Below, piece by piece: positions 1-39,768 of a stretch of 64,000 nucleotides of DNA. Under the pieces are notes generated by a model. It was not told where the DNA came from. It saw nothing but the letters and a program-made list of their open reading frames with translations, and did not search any database. Position 1 is the first letter of the stretch. The number at the start of each line of letters is the position of its first letter. This DNA comes from Limanda limanda (Eukaryota; Chordata; Actinopteri; Pleuronectiformes; Pleuronectidae): contig NC_083656.1 of NCBI RefSeq assembly GCF_963576545.1, positions 6,626,811 through 6,690,810 of the forward strand, given 5' to 3'. The translations under genes were made by a program, and so were the position numbers.

Positions 1-3000
1 ATGTGGGGGGGGGGATGAGGAAATGTGTGACCACCTACATGTCATACCACGTAGGTTATGTTCATACAGTACAGTAATCATTATAATAGAGCTGCCTTAA
101 TATATATTATTATGATTTATATTGAATTTGCTACAGAGGAAATTAGTCATTCTTAGTAGGTTGAACTGACCCAAAAAAGAAAATATACCTGTGGGTTATG
201 TTAAATCTTAAGCTCCAAACTCTGTGTCCTCATCTCTACTCCTGAACAGATTTTTACAAGCTTCCCTTTTGAAGTGGAAATGGAGACACCCTCAAATTAA
301 TCGCATGAATTTCCTGATCATGCAGAGGACTCAGTCATTCATGTATTCATCTTTTTCACACTGGGAGACACAGATGGGCAGACAAAGCTCCAACCAGCGC
401 CTTAAGAGATTCTCAATTTGATTAAACGCAAATGTGCCTTCAGCGGAGAAAAGAGAAAAGAACGTCCATCAAAAAGAACTGAGCTAAACGTCCGGCAGAT
501 TATATTTTACATATTTTTAAATCCTTTTCGAATTATATTACTCACAACATCAAGACAGTTGCCATCATACACTGTTTTGTGTCAGAAGAATTGGTTAACA
601 AATATGAATTTAGAAATTGTACACAGTAGTCCTGACTTCATCCTGCAGAGCTTCACACAAAACACACAACATCAACAGTGACAACGGAAATCTGATAAAT
701 AAACACGCAGGGTGATTACTGGAAGGGATGAGATCTTGGATTGCGGTGATTGTGATAAGTGTATTTAATATAATCACACCCACCACCCCCCCGATCTCTT
801 TCAGATTACAAACACCGGTCTGAAACACATTGAACATGCAGCCCCCCCCCCCCCGCTGCGACACTGAGAGAACATGAACCTGGACTAATTGAGCGTGAGG
901 TCCCTGTGGTTTCCTTATGCAAGGGTCTACTCATCTGTAATGCATGATGCTGAACACAAATATCCTGTGGTGTGTGTGTCTGTGTGCGTGTATGCATGTG
1001 TGTGTGTGTGTATGTGTGTTTGTGTTCATGTCTGCATGTGTGTTTGGAGCAGATTGGCTGAACATCCTTTTTAACCAGAGCCAGGAAACGTGTGTGTGCG
1101 TGTGCGTGTGTGCATGCATGTGTGTGTGTGTGTCTGTGTATGTGTGTATGTGTGTGTAGTGTACACTACCTGGTTTGAAATATACAGCAAATTAGTAGTT
1201 CATGTGTGATGTCTAATCTAACAGTGTCAAGGCTCGAGAGGTTTAAAGCTGCTGCATGTTGACTTCAGACAAGTATGTAATTTCACACGTTTATTTATTT
1301 ATTTGATTGTTTTATGTTTTTTAAACAGGATTACACAAAGACTACTGGACAGATGACCATGAAACTTGCTAGAAGGAAGTGTTGTGGGTCAGAGAGGATC
1401 AAATGTGTGTGGTTCTGGATCATGCAGCAGATCCAGAAATACTTTCGTGCAATTCTAGTGATTCATATATTTATATATATACAGTACGTCTTATTTTGTT
1501 GATCCATTCCATTATTTCATCCAATTAACTGTTGTTCAATTGATTCTTTAACTGTCTTTAATATCATACTTGTACTTTGGCAACAAGTGAATTTCATGCC
1601 AACGCATATTGAAATTGAAAAATGGCGTTAAAGATAATACATCAGATGATTAATGTCATCGTCTGGTTATTTGTAAGGTGCCTTTTTGCCAAACCTCTGA
1701 TTCTAGTATCTTTCCTTACTGCAGCCATGATAACCACATCAACCATTATCACATATCCTCCTGTGTTATTTCTATATAAAAAAAACAAAGTGAACCGAGG
1801 GGAGTCTTGTTCAGTCACATATCTGCCTTGGTTGAATCACTCTGAGCAAACAGCCAATAACCAGCTCAGGGTCAAACACGGCTTCCTGCACAGTTATTAA
1901 GTCCAGCTATAGGAGAGGAACCTTGAACACAGACCTGCTGTCTCTCTGAGTGCACACACACACACACACACACACACACGCATGCACGGCGTTCACAGGC
2001 ACGTTTCCAGCCGACGACAACAACAACTATGGAGGGCAGCTGAACAGGTGCGGCTTAACTTGAAGGACTGTTCATAAACTGTGGCTTTAGACCAATTGAA
2101 TATTCAAAATAAATCAAGAGTTGCCTGCTGTGTCCAAAAATGTGTATTAAACTTCCCTCCACCTCAGTATTCATATCTGTCTGTTGAGCAGTGTTGCATG
2201 TTAGCATCACTCTATGCTTCAATCGATAAAACTCAATATTTTGTCTAGTTTTGAAATCTGTGAAAAACAAAAACTGTGGAAATTTTTAAAATGTCATCAG
2301 AATCCAAACTGCAGCATCAGACAGTTTCCCTTTAGCTTAGCAACAGTCCCTTGGTTTTTGTTCTGTGGCAAATAGCAGCATAACATCCGATGCTGCCAAA
2401 GGAAAGTACATAGAAAAGTACATGTAAACAAACCAAGAGTGTAAAACATAAACGGAGCAGATAGGACAACGTAGACAACAGCAGCACCAAAAGAAGAAAT
2501 AAACATTTTCCCCTCTTATCACAGGGAGTTTTTCCTCTCGGATCAGAGATTGAATCTGTTACACACACAGATAACCAGTGAAGACATAAAATAAATAAAT
2601 ATAATCCTCATGTTCTTCTGATGTGTCTTTGTCAGAGCGTAGAAATACGACAAAAATCAGAGTAAAGACAAATTCAGAGCGACAATCTTCCTTGTCATCA
2701 AATTAAAGATGAAATTAAAGCATCAAATATGTCAAATGATTAAATCCATTGTGAGTAACGATTACAGGTCACAGGTCAAAGTGCATCTGGGAATGAGGCA
2801 GATTCACTTTCTACTTTCACTTTGCAAAAAAGAAACTAAATATCTCCAGAGTGACAAGTCGGATGCAGCACATGGGTATTTTCAGTGGTTTAGTATTTGA
2901 CCATCAGGTGCACCACAGAGTCCTCAGAGTCTAAACATACACTCAGGGTCAACTGGATGTGAACTTCCCCAGAGAACCTGAAATTCTTCACTGTCACACA

Positions 3001-3814
3001 GACAGATTTGTGGTATCAAGGGGGTCACAGTGCACGACACTTCATCACAAGCAGGTTTCAAACTGCACCATCAGTCACATTTTCCCATAAACATGAACTT
3101 TTTTTCATATGAAATCACGGTTTTTGCTACTGCCCCCTGCAGTTTGATATCGGTAAGAGGTAAACGCTGTGAAGAAAGTGTTTCCAATTAACACAAATGT
3201 AAGAGGAAACAAAATACAAGAAAGAGCGTGGGAGTCCAGATGATTCTTAAATTTAAAACAAAACAGAGCCACAGATAGGAGCTTATTGCAGATTTCCAAA
3301 ACAAAATTGATGAGGGAAACTTCAGCGGAACTTATATCTGCAAGCAAGTGTTCTGCGGAGGCACAAGTCAAATCCCAAAAGCCAACGACAACTCCTGCCA
3401 AGACAGTTACGAAGCATAAAACCTGAAACCACTGCGCCTGCATGTGGCAACAACCACGCAGCAAAACACAAGACGGCAAAGGGTCACCTCATATCACACA
3501 GGAACGGACCCTGCACTTTGTTAAGATGATAATAATCAAAAATATGCAATCAACCAAATGCACAAACGATGGGAATATCATATTAAAAGACATAATATTC
3601 ACATGGTTTGGATTTTCTTAATTTATTCATTAATTAAGCCCCATTGAATTCTGATATGCATAACAACAGGCTTCTTATTAGCATATCAAATAAGACACTT
3701 GTGCACACACAGACGTATTTCAGACCATTGAAACCAGTCGTAAGTTACAGTTCCATGTCCCTCATTCCCGTGTGGACGCAGCTCCACAGTGAAACTCCTC
3801 TTGCTTCTACTCAC
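1..3814. other. PLCE1 intronic DNA, no gene seen
   Basis: AT-rich anonymous sequence with a (CA)n at about 1952-1979 and the TG region at 958-1160. No exon with conserved PLCE1 sequence or paired splice sites was found. The next PLCE1 exon must lie left of the window or be too short to recognise. Confidence 0.5.
958..1160. repeat. Imperfect (TG)n region
   Basis: Two TG-rich blocks with TGCA and TGTATG interruptions are separated by about 50 bases of non-repetitive DNA. Confidence 0.85.
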
Positions 3815-3851
3815 TGCTCAGCTTGGAGTCCGTTCTGTTCGAGGGCTTCAT
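3815..3851 (-). CDS. plce1: Candidate alternative first coding exon of PLCE1 (12 codons plus 1 nt)
   Basis: On the minus strand a GC-rich segment downstream of a (GA)n block contains ATG (A at -3) followed by MKPSNRTDSKLS. It then meets a near-ideal donor, GAGCA/gtgagt, at 3815. The coding part ends in phase 1, the same phase as the PLCE1 exon at 9242-9100. A transcript starting here could therefore splice into the next PLCE1 exon in frame and give a shorter protein with a new N-terminus. PLCE1 is known to have alternative N-termini in mammals, but homology of this exon is not established. It is inferred from signals only. Confidence 0.35.
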
Positions 3852-3964
3852 GTTGCTGGATCCACAGCCGGCCGCTCCGCCTCCCACACTGACAGTTCAG
3901 TGCCGGGCTGAGCGAGCTGCACCCGTCCACACTTGAGCCGCCAGTCTCCTCTCTCCTGCAGCTG

Positions 3965-3967
<3 letters not shown>

Positions 3968-4006
<39 letters not shown>

Positions 4007-4212
4007 CTCTCTCTCTCTCTCTCCCTCTCTCTCTATGGCTGTCTGCTCTATGTCCCTCTCCCTTACTCCATTTCTGGCTTGAACTCTCTCCAACCGGCAC
4101 TTTGTCTTTTCCTCTCTCTCTCGCTCACCTGGCTCCTCTTCTTTGGCTCATCAGCGAAATGTCCGTCCTTGCTCTCTCACCATTTCTCTGTCTCACACAC
4201 AGTCTCTCTCTC

Positions 4213-4274
<62 letters not shown>

Positions 4275-4275
4275 A
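3968..4275. repeat. Two (CT)n blocks
   Basis: CT runs at 3968-4034 and 4203-4275 are separated by about 170 bases of mixed sequence. In minus sense they are GA blocks lying upstream of the candidate exon at 3815-3851. Confidence 0.9.
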
Positions 4276-7200
4276 CCCTTCACTGACACTGTACATAGTT
4301 CACAGCCATGCACTAGAGTTGGACCAGTTAGACAATCCCACTGCACAAACACACACACAGTCATACATCATGCACTCATAGATATAAAGTACAGAAATGA
4401 GTAATAACAGTAAAGGATAAAAAAATACAAACTCAAATACTGGATAAATGTAGTAAATTCGTCGTTTTGGGTAAATAAAATATCATTTGCTATCATGTAA
4501 GAAGTCAGGATGCAGAGTAAGAGTATTTTTAACCGTTACAGTCCATGTTAACAATACGTGTGCTTGAAATCCCTGTGACTTCCGTTCACAAACCACATCT
4601 CCTGTCAGTGGGTCTTAAACGCTGCCGGGCAACACAATGCACAATGACAACGAAGAGGAAGACTTTAAAAGAAAGACTGAAGGAAGAAAAGAAAAGAAAC
4701 ACCATTACTGGAAGGAAGGTAGTCGATGAATGAGATTTTTTTTTCAGATTTACGGTAAATTTAGCTTTTCAGGAAATAATCTTCAGGAAATGTTAAAACC
4801 ACAGAAGATATCAGTGTTTTTTAGTGAAGAGAGTGAAATGAAATAATGAACGCCAGCATAACACATCCACCTTATCCACAAACCTCAATAATCTATATTA
4901 TTATTATTATTATTATTATAGTATGATACACTATTTACTATCCCTATTTTATTTCACCTTATTTATTGCACCTTTCAGTTCTGGCCCATTTCTGCGAACA
5001 AGAATGTTAAATAACATAATTAAGACATCATTGATTCTTCTACAGCAGCAAATACTTATTTTCCTCTCGATTGATCTACTGATCAAAATTTTCGGATTAA
5101 TTGATTGAATATTTGATCGATGAAATATCAAAAAATAGAGAAGAAAAACTCAAAGGTGCATTTATATTGTGCTCGAGTGAAATGTGCTATTTTAGCATCA
5201 AGCGGTTTTTGAGCTGACATGGAATCAGTGTAAACACGTTCCAAAAAAGAAAAACTACGTCATCATATTAAGCGATGATTTATGGTTTCTCCAGTTCTAA
5301 GTACCGCCACACTTCTTTAAAGCGGCAGACTTACACACGCCACCTTGACCTGTCCCTTGTCTCAGACACTTGACATTCAACACACACATTCATAGGTGTC
5401 AGTAGGTTAGCAGAGGCTCACACACTGACCCACACATGTGCCACCTCCACCTGTAGAATATCATTCCTTACAACATTCCTCCTGACCTCCTACTGACACC
5501 GGATGATTTATGACGATGTTACAGAAAGACATTAGCTTTTAAAGGGATGGTTGCCTCCACACGAGCAGTATGGAGGCAGGTTATGATTTTTCTGTTGTTT
5601 TATTACTTTTGAAGAAGAGGTTCCTTTATACCTCAATTGTATTGGATTCAGCTGCAACGCTGTTTACCACTGAAACTCACTCCTCCATCTAACGTTCACG
5701 TTCAGGTCATTAAAGTGAACGTGGAGATGTTCTAGATAAACATTCCACTGCTAAACTCACACTAAAACTCTCAGAATGCACCGGGGCTGGCCAGGCGATT
5801 ATAACGGTAATCCTTGAAAGCATTTGGGACACGGCCACTCGTCAAGTTACTTCCAGTTTTCCTGCCAGTAAACTGTTTAAAAGATCAATTCCTGATCGGC
5901 CACGCTGATAACAGCAATTATTCTCCAAACACACGAGAGTTGCAAGAAGAATAAAGACAAATTTGGGATGTTTTCCTCATTTCATCATCCATTACCTCAT
6001 TCATGCCTTTTTGATCCTCTCCATCCACTGAACAATCATCAAGATCAAATCCATTAACATATAATATTCGTTTAATAAGCAATTTTTTCAAATGTAGGAT
6101 CTGCTCTGATAAATGTGTCTGATAAATTCTGCCATGCTTTTAATGCATTTTAATTCAATTGGTATCTTCTACGAACAATTTTAGTATTTTTAATGTTTTC
6201 CAGTCTGGTTTCGAAGCACACAGCTTTCGAAATTATAATTAATTATAGTATAATTATCATTTCTATGCTGATAACAGTCATGTATACATGGTATTAAAAA
6301 TTCAAGCGGCCCAGCCAATAACTTCTGATATCAAAACCTGGGTGTCCAGATATTTGTTACATTAAAGCAGACACTGAGCCAATTCAACTTAAAATGAATG
6401 CAGTTTTTAAATAATAAAAAAAATTGCAGATTGTTAGTTAGAATATTGGGTTGGAAGAAGAACTGACTCTGAGATTTAAGATACATTATGCAGAGGAGAT
6501 CTTAATAAAAGAACTAGAGCAAGCGACAAGTAGGTTTCACTCTTCTCTCAGTCCATTGCAAAACAGCAGCAATTTCAATTTCAAGCATAAAAGAACAGAG
6601 GAGATGTAACAAACAGATGACCCTCTCACAAGAGAGGTTAACAAAAAAATTGATTTCCAGAAAAATGGGAACTCTTCAACAAATAAAGGTGCCACACTGT
6701 GTGTCTAGCTGTGAGTCGATTTCAAACCCCATCAATGCAGCAAATTTTCCTTTTCTTTTCAGTGAAGGTTGTGCAAACAGTTTTGCACAGAGACTCTATT
6801 TGTCAAGAGAGTAATGGCAGGTTAGTGTTATGCTCTGCTACATTATAAAGCCTTGCGATTTGCAATCAAATTACACAGTTTACAATCAGAGTGAGCCCTT
6901 TTTACCCTGAAGCCCGAAAGATTACGACAAGAGCAGGTTGTTGCTCTGAAACCCTGAAGAGATGAAGAATACCGTAAATGGCAAGAAGGCGATAACCACA
7001 CTAACTCTCCAAATTCAAAACGTAACTCAGACCTTCTCAAAGCATCAGGAAACTCAATATCTTTTATGACATCTGATAAAACATTAACGTTGCAAACAAT
7101 GTCTTTGAGAACCTTGTTAAGTCGGAGTCGTCGATGGTTTTAATCAGTCACCCTCTAGTGAGACTCTTTTCATCAGCACTGTGCTGTATTGCTTTAGTTT

Positions 7201-7329
7201 AGTGAGTGAATCACAACCTTTTAAAAAAAAGCTAGGCTTCGTGCTTCTGTTGCAGGGGCATCATCATCCCTGGAGAGAGAGATATTGCTTTCTGATAAAC
7301 TAAATGTCAAAATGGCACAGCTGCACTGT

Positions 7330-7332
<3 letters not shown>

Positions 7333-7406
<74 letters not shown>

Positions 7407-7527
7407 TGCATGCATGTGTGTGTGTGTGTGAGAGGCAAAGATCAAAAACATCGCTCATCCGAAATGTTTGGTAACTTGGTAGTTTTGGCTCTAGGTTAGA
7501 GAGACAGAAAAGGTCTCTCATGTTGTC

Positions 7528-7592
<65 letters not shown>
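7333..7592. repeat. Two (GT)n microsatellites
   Basis: Nearly pure GT runs occur at 7333-7403 and 7532-7592, with unique sequence between them. Confidence 0.95.
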
Positions 7593-7595
<3 letters not shown>

Positions 7596-8256
7596 TATGA
7601 AACCCTAGTCTTGCCAAGACTTCTAAGCTGCTATGTGTGCGCGTGTCTGGCTCTATTTTGTTTCCTGTCACACCCATTAAAACAGAACACGCTGTCATGT
7701 TGAAGTTATGTACTGTGTGTTTGTGTTAGTGTGTATGTGTTTGTGTGTGTGTGTTTGTGTGTTTTGCCTCTGAAAATTTGTAATTACCCTGATTCATGAT
7801 GAAAAAATATAGAAATTAACGTTTTGTGTGAGTTTATGCGTGCATGATTGTGTGTGTGTATGTGTGTGTATGAGCGTGTGTGTGTCCTGATTCTGCAGGA
7901 GACATTCTGTCCCCTGGCCGAGTGCCACTGGAAATTAATGTCAGGATCAGCTTACGTTTGAGTCATATGTGACATCGTTCATCATCAGAGACGGTGCACG
8001 GACAGTAACCAGCTGAGCCACTGACCGACAAGCCGACTGGTTGGACAATGAAGTCATGTAGAGAGCGAGAGAGAGTGAGAGAGAGAGAGAAGGAGGGGGG
8101 GGAGGAGAAAGAGTCGGGGGTAGAGAGAAAGGAGAGGTGACATACTACATTATAATCGTGATGAGAGTTTTCTGATCCCCATAATGAAATATGTTTATCT
8201 ATTGATCTTTTAATGTGTCCTTTAGGATTTTGAAGGAATTAAATCGAATCAAAAGC

Positions 8257-8265
8257 TGTGTGTGT

Positions 8266-8351
<86 letters not shown>

Positions 8352-8497
8352 AGGCTGTGATGTCAGCAGGGCTTTCTTCTCCTTCTTTGCACCACTTGAA
8401 CTTTGTGTATCTGTATATATATGGGAGTTTGAACCGGAGAGAACGAGAGTGGAAAGAGAGAGGATTGGTGGTACCGAGGAGAGAGAAAGGGCAGCAG

Positions 8498-8559
<62 letters not shown>

Positions 8560-8560
8560 C

Positions 8561-8655
<95 letters not shown>
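8257..8655. repeat. (GT)n followed by (GA)n with GAGACA units
   Basis: GT runs from 8257 to 8350. GA runs from 8503 to 8655 and contain five GAGACA hexamers. The open frames across it are repeat artefacts. Confidence 0.95.
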
Positions 8656-8659
<4 letters not shown>

Positions 8660-9099
8660 AAGGGAAAATACAGAAAGTAGAAGGGCAACCACTGGGATCA
8701 ACAACAAACGTGCTCCTCCCGACCCAAAGTGGCCGTGGATGAGGAGCCGTGTGGGAAAAGCTCAGAGAGGAAGAGAAAGAGAGGAGCAGCGGGTCACATG
8801 GGAACAGTGAGAAGCTTTTCCTCTCAGAATCAAACAGATCCAGACCCGCTGCCCAAAGTCCCTGCAGTCATCCACTTAACTATCAAGCTCCAATGGTTGA
8901 ATAAAGAACTGCTGATTCTGTGTGAACCCAGTTTTATACTTTACATTAGAAGCAATAATGAACAACAGAAGTTTCAAAACTTAAACGGCAACATTTCCAA
9001 CCCTTCGATTTTGACATCACATCAGTCTGATTCGGTGTTACAGAGGTTGCACAAACTCACACGCACAAATAGACAAAACGTTTCCGTGTGCACGCTCAC

Positions 9100-35211
<26,112 letters not shown>

Positions 35212-37721
35212 CGTGTCTCTGGAATCTCCCTTGTTTTGTTTCGTCCCTTGTTGTTTCTGCAGCTATACAAAAAAAAATGGCGAGTACAGTTAAGAGGAGA
35301 AATCAAAGCTAACAGCATTTAGAAAAACATTCTGATTTCACTTAGGCTGCAGGCATCGCTCTTTAAGTTCCTTTTACCGGAGAAGTGACTCCTTCCATCT
35401 CAATTAGTGGCTCCGTAGAGCAGCAAAGGGGAAATGAAATTTGCAGAGGAAATTAAATTTGCAGCCTTCAAAGACGATGCATGGTGTAAGGTGATAGCAG
35501 TGTCGTGTTTACCAACTCCGCTGGACCAGATGAGTGATGTCAGCTAAAATATCCGCCTTTCCCTGGAAAGAGTATCGAGCCAGGAACAGATTTCTAAAAG
35601 GACATTTCTGGGGCTGGACATTTTCCCGGGGGCTTGACTTTCACGTGTGAAGAACGCAGCTGCAGGATTGTCCGAGTCGGACGCGTTCACGACAACAGGA
35701 AAATGTCTGGAACATTCTGGCAAAGGGTCAAGTCGGGACAAGTGTTGTGTTTTTGTTTACAGCACATCATGACCTTTGTCACCCTTATGTCCAAAACCTC
35801 TCGAATCCAGGAAAATGTCCAGGACATGCAGGAAGTAGGGTATATTTATAAATCCCGGCCGTGCCTCATGCTGTCCCTTGACAATTTCGTTCGCCAAAAT
35901 CTTTATTGACGTCTTCTGCATATATTCTTTTTTTTTTCTTATGATTTGTGTTAGAAATGGCAGTAAAGGAGGAGGTGATTCGGACATTTACGTTACCACA
36001 TGCAGCCTCTCCGGTAAATCTCAAATTCAGCACATGTCTGAAATCAGTTTCATTTTCACAATCTAGATCAGTTTCAGTTTTCCATTACTCCATCGTGTTA
36101 CTTACTGTGATGATCAGGTGAATCCACTTTGAGTCATGCTACACAACGGTGCCGCAATCCAGGGACCTCTTGAGTTACTGAGACTGCACGTCCGTACAGA
36201 GTGTGCTTTGTGTGTCCGTGATGTGGAAACAGAAGCTTGTGCAGATAGAAAACCCACGGAGGTGACCCTGGGGGACCCAGGAATTTCCTTGATAGCACGG
36301 TCACAGCCACAGCTTACGATGCAGGGCCACATGTGTGCCTGTGTGATCGGTGCTGACATGTATCTGTGGCATAGTCATCCAACCGCAGGACCTGGGAATG
36401 ACACGTAGACAGAACACAGTCATTTTTTTACTCTTGACGTCTTGTTTTCCTGAGAAAAGTCCAACCACAGTTCTTAATCACGATAAAAACAAATGAACAC
36501 TTTGCACTGTGCTGTCTTCTTTCATCGCATCAGCTTTCTAATCTATAACTTACTCACTAAACCAGCTCGCATTGCCTCAGCCATTGTGACCAAAACAACT
36601 GAAACAACAAAATCTGTATTTGAGGGGAGAGGGAAGGGAACTACAATTCATGTCACAGCATTTTACACCCATCACAAAAGTCAACTTCCTGGGGTAATAA
36701 GAATAAAACTATATAAAGCACATTTGTAACCATTTCCTGTGATGATGTGTATGTTGTGAAGCATGTTGCGTGGTCGGTGTGGCTGGCTACATAATAAGAG
36801 CATTCATCTTTCTGAGGAACTTCTTTGAATTTCTTCTAGAAATAATATCTTCACGGAAAACCTTTGAGGAAGGAAGGAAATAGTATGAATGAGTAATTTT
36901 AAAATACCAACATCAGCAGTGTCAAATAAAAGCTGGATCCTTTATGGAGATATCTCAGTTGTTTTCAGGATTATGAAAAACTGTGTTGGATTGACAGTCC
37001 TAGCCTGGAATTACGATCTCGTGCCATGTTTCTACTGTTTTCTATCACCAAAGGCATAAAATGTCCCGGGAATACTTAAAAAATAAATTCCAGACACTCA
37101 TTAACGTGTTATCAGTGGTAAATGTGTCATGCTTTGAGTTGTGCAAGACAATGAAACATATATACAAACTTGATTAAAACATACGCATACACTTCCCTCC
37201 TCCACAAACACTCATTGACGTTATCAAGGAATTCGAGTGCAATGATCTCAAACCACTTTATTAATTTTGATATTGTCCAGGACAGAAATCCAAGGCTCTT
37301 GCTCTTTAATAAAGCACGTACTGTTTAAGAGAAGCCAGTTATGCAAACTCAGTGAAACACCAGATGGAAAAGAGCAAAAGTAATGATGCCTATGAAAATG
37401 AAGCGCCCAGTTTTCAGAAACTGGCATCCCACATACAGCTCGACAATAAATAGGAAATTATGTCTCTTATCCAAAAACAAAACAGAGTGTGCATATCACT
37501 CCGACACACTGGTAGGCAAAGACATGAGAGCAGGGCAGAGAGTAAGTTCTGCAGCCAGCGAGCATGAAATACATCCGGAACAGACCCACTCACCCACAGC
37601 ATGCACGCATACTAATGGTTTGGTTCTGGTATTCTAATGGTGGCCAGTCATCAGAAAGATGTAGTGCCCAAAACCTTGACAAATTAAAATGACCACAGGC
37701 ATTAATTCACTGCCAAAATAC

Positions 37722-37803
37722 AATGTGTGTGTGTGTGTGCGTGTGCGTGTGCGTGTGCGTGTGCGTGTGCGTGTGCGTGTGCGTGTGTGTGTGTGTGCGT
37801 GCG
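37722..37803. repeat. (GTGTGC)n microsatellite
   Basis: GTGTGC hexamers are flanked by short GT runs. Confidence 0.95.
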
Positions 37804-39663
37804 TGCGTGCATACGTGCGTGATTTGATAGATTTGCTTTCACTCATGAGTCTTACTGTGGTATAAGTAAACTTCCCCTGACCTTGACCACTGACCCCAAA
37901 TCGTCTTTTAGCCTAATTGGACAAGATGTCCCCAAATGACTTGTCTTTTTCTAAATTGATTCCCCAGATGTCGTCTGTGAGCCAGATTCTCATTAAATAA
38001 ATAATTTTACATTAAAAGATAAAATTAATAATATTAATGAATAATACAGTGAAAAAAGAAAGTAGTTGAACCAACTTAAAAAGTACGAAAACACAAATTA
38101 AAATCAACAAGTTAATCCAATTGATAACTTTAATTTGAAAAAAGTTGGAAAACAAGTCTCATCAACAAAAACATCAGCTCCTGGGAGGAGCTCCACTGCT
38201 TTTTTAGAGCAAATTCCACGAGACCTTTAACCTCATGACGTGCTGAAGACGTTTTCTCACAACACTTAGGACAAAATATGGTGAGAAACACTGTCATGTT
38301 TATTTTCAATGTTTGTGGGTAAATAAATACATAAATAAACAACTCCACCAGAGCTGGGCTGATCAAATATCCAGCCCCTTTTTCAGAAGCCTGTGTTGAA
38401 TCGTCTTTAGGTTTTTTTTGAGCAACCCAAGCCGAACCATTACAGGAAGAACCTCAGCTGCATGTGTCACAGTCGACTAACAGGTCCAACCACATAAATC
38501 AAATGCTGGCATGAAATATGAGCAAAACTGTTCCAGTATCTCTCACCAGCTCCTGTGTTAATGTGTGAAATTAAACTCTGATTCCTAAGGACACGGATAC
38601 ACAAATACCATAACATAATTATACACCAAGCTTCCTGTGAACCTGTATGAACTCGCCTATATATTCCAAGCCACCTGAAAGTACGAATCAACTTTGGTGT
38701 GTATAATTTGTTCGGGGAATACCGTGCCGTTAATCCTGGGTGTAGTTAATATGAAGGTGGGATTAACCATAGCACAGGGAAGTCATATCAACAGCTGCCA
38801 CTTTTGAGCAATACGAAACAGAAGTGCAGTAAAATCAAATGTGCAGCAGACAACATCCGACTCTAAATATGTAAAGCACACGCATCAGACCATCTGTGTG
38901 TGTTTGTGTTGCTTCAGTGACCCGGACAGATAGTAGCCGTTGCACTGAGGTTGTTGTGACTTTAGGGCAGGAGGTGAAACAACACGTGTTCGGGCATGAA
39001 CCTGTCCGGTCGGTGATACTGACATAATATTTGAATTGCTCGAAGTAAGACGGTGCACACTGCAACTTTAAGTCCTGAAGCCATGTGCTCATGACAGACA
39101 GCTGTGTTTGCCATCGAGCTCATTTAAAAACACTGGAATTAGCGACGGGATGGTATTTCCACACTATGGCTCCTTCAAATGCAGACGTGAGGTACGATTT
39201 GACAGCTGCTCATTTAGTGGTCGTCTTCGGGACTGAATTGAATAATCACAATTTACAGAAATAGCTCAAGAAAAAGCAATAAAAATACCACACAGCACCG
39301 TAAACTAATTAGTTATACTGAAAAAACAACCCAGCACACACACACACAAGCTGCACACTGGTCGATGTTGGTTCTTATTATCAGCTGAACTGTGACCCTG
39401 GTCAGGAAAACAAATGGCTCTTCCAAGCTAAATCTCAGCCTGGGGCCAGAAACGCAGACAGACAGACACACACACACACCCACACACACACCCACACACA
39501 CAGGAAACCAGGTCACACAGAGAGACAAGTGCACTGACCAAGAAAACTCTCAATCACTTCTGCTTCACTAGTTGTATTATCGACAATATTGTTCAACATC
39601 TTCCTACCGGACGTCCTTTCCTACACGATTATAGCTCAAATATCATTTTCTGACAGTACTCAC

Positions 39664-39768
39664 ATTCAAGCTCTTCAAAATCTAGTGCTCCAGGTCATCC
39701 GAGGGATTCAGGATTCCCGCTCCCTGTCTTGTTGTCAACCGAGCGAGAGACGGAGAGTGAACGAGCTC
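39664..39768 (-). other. Second candidate untranslated first exon upstream of PLCE1
   Basis: The layout is the same as at 46 kb. A CT/GA repeat at 39769-39801 is followed in minus sense by a GC-richer segment (cggagctcg, gctcggttgac) ending in the donor TTGAAT/gtgagta. No long ORF is present. It may be an alternative promoter or chance. Confidence 0.22.

Larger units (their letters stand above)
4276..9099. other. PLCE1 intronic DNA
   Basis: Apart from the GT and GA microsatellites listed, this is unique AT-rich sequence with no coding signal. A (TTA)n run lies near 4898-4920. Confidence 0.5.

Noticed and set aside
3105..3479. Minus-strand frame of 124 codons with hydrophobic segments
   Set aside because: It starts from a non-ATG codon, has no recognisable family, no splice context and no Kozak-supported start.
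9038..9099. Extension of the PLCE1 exon past 9100
   Set aside because: A consensus donor (AAAG/gtgagc) ends the exon at 9100, and the similarity to PLCE1 stops there.
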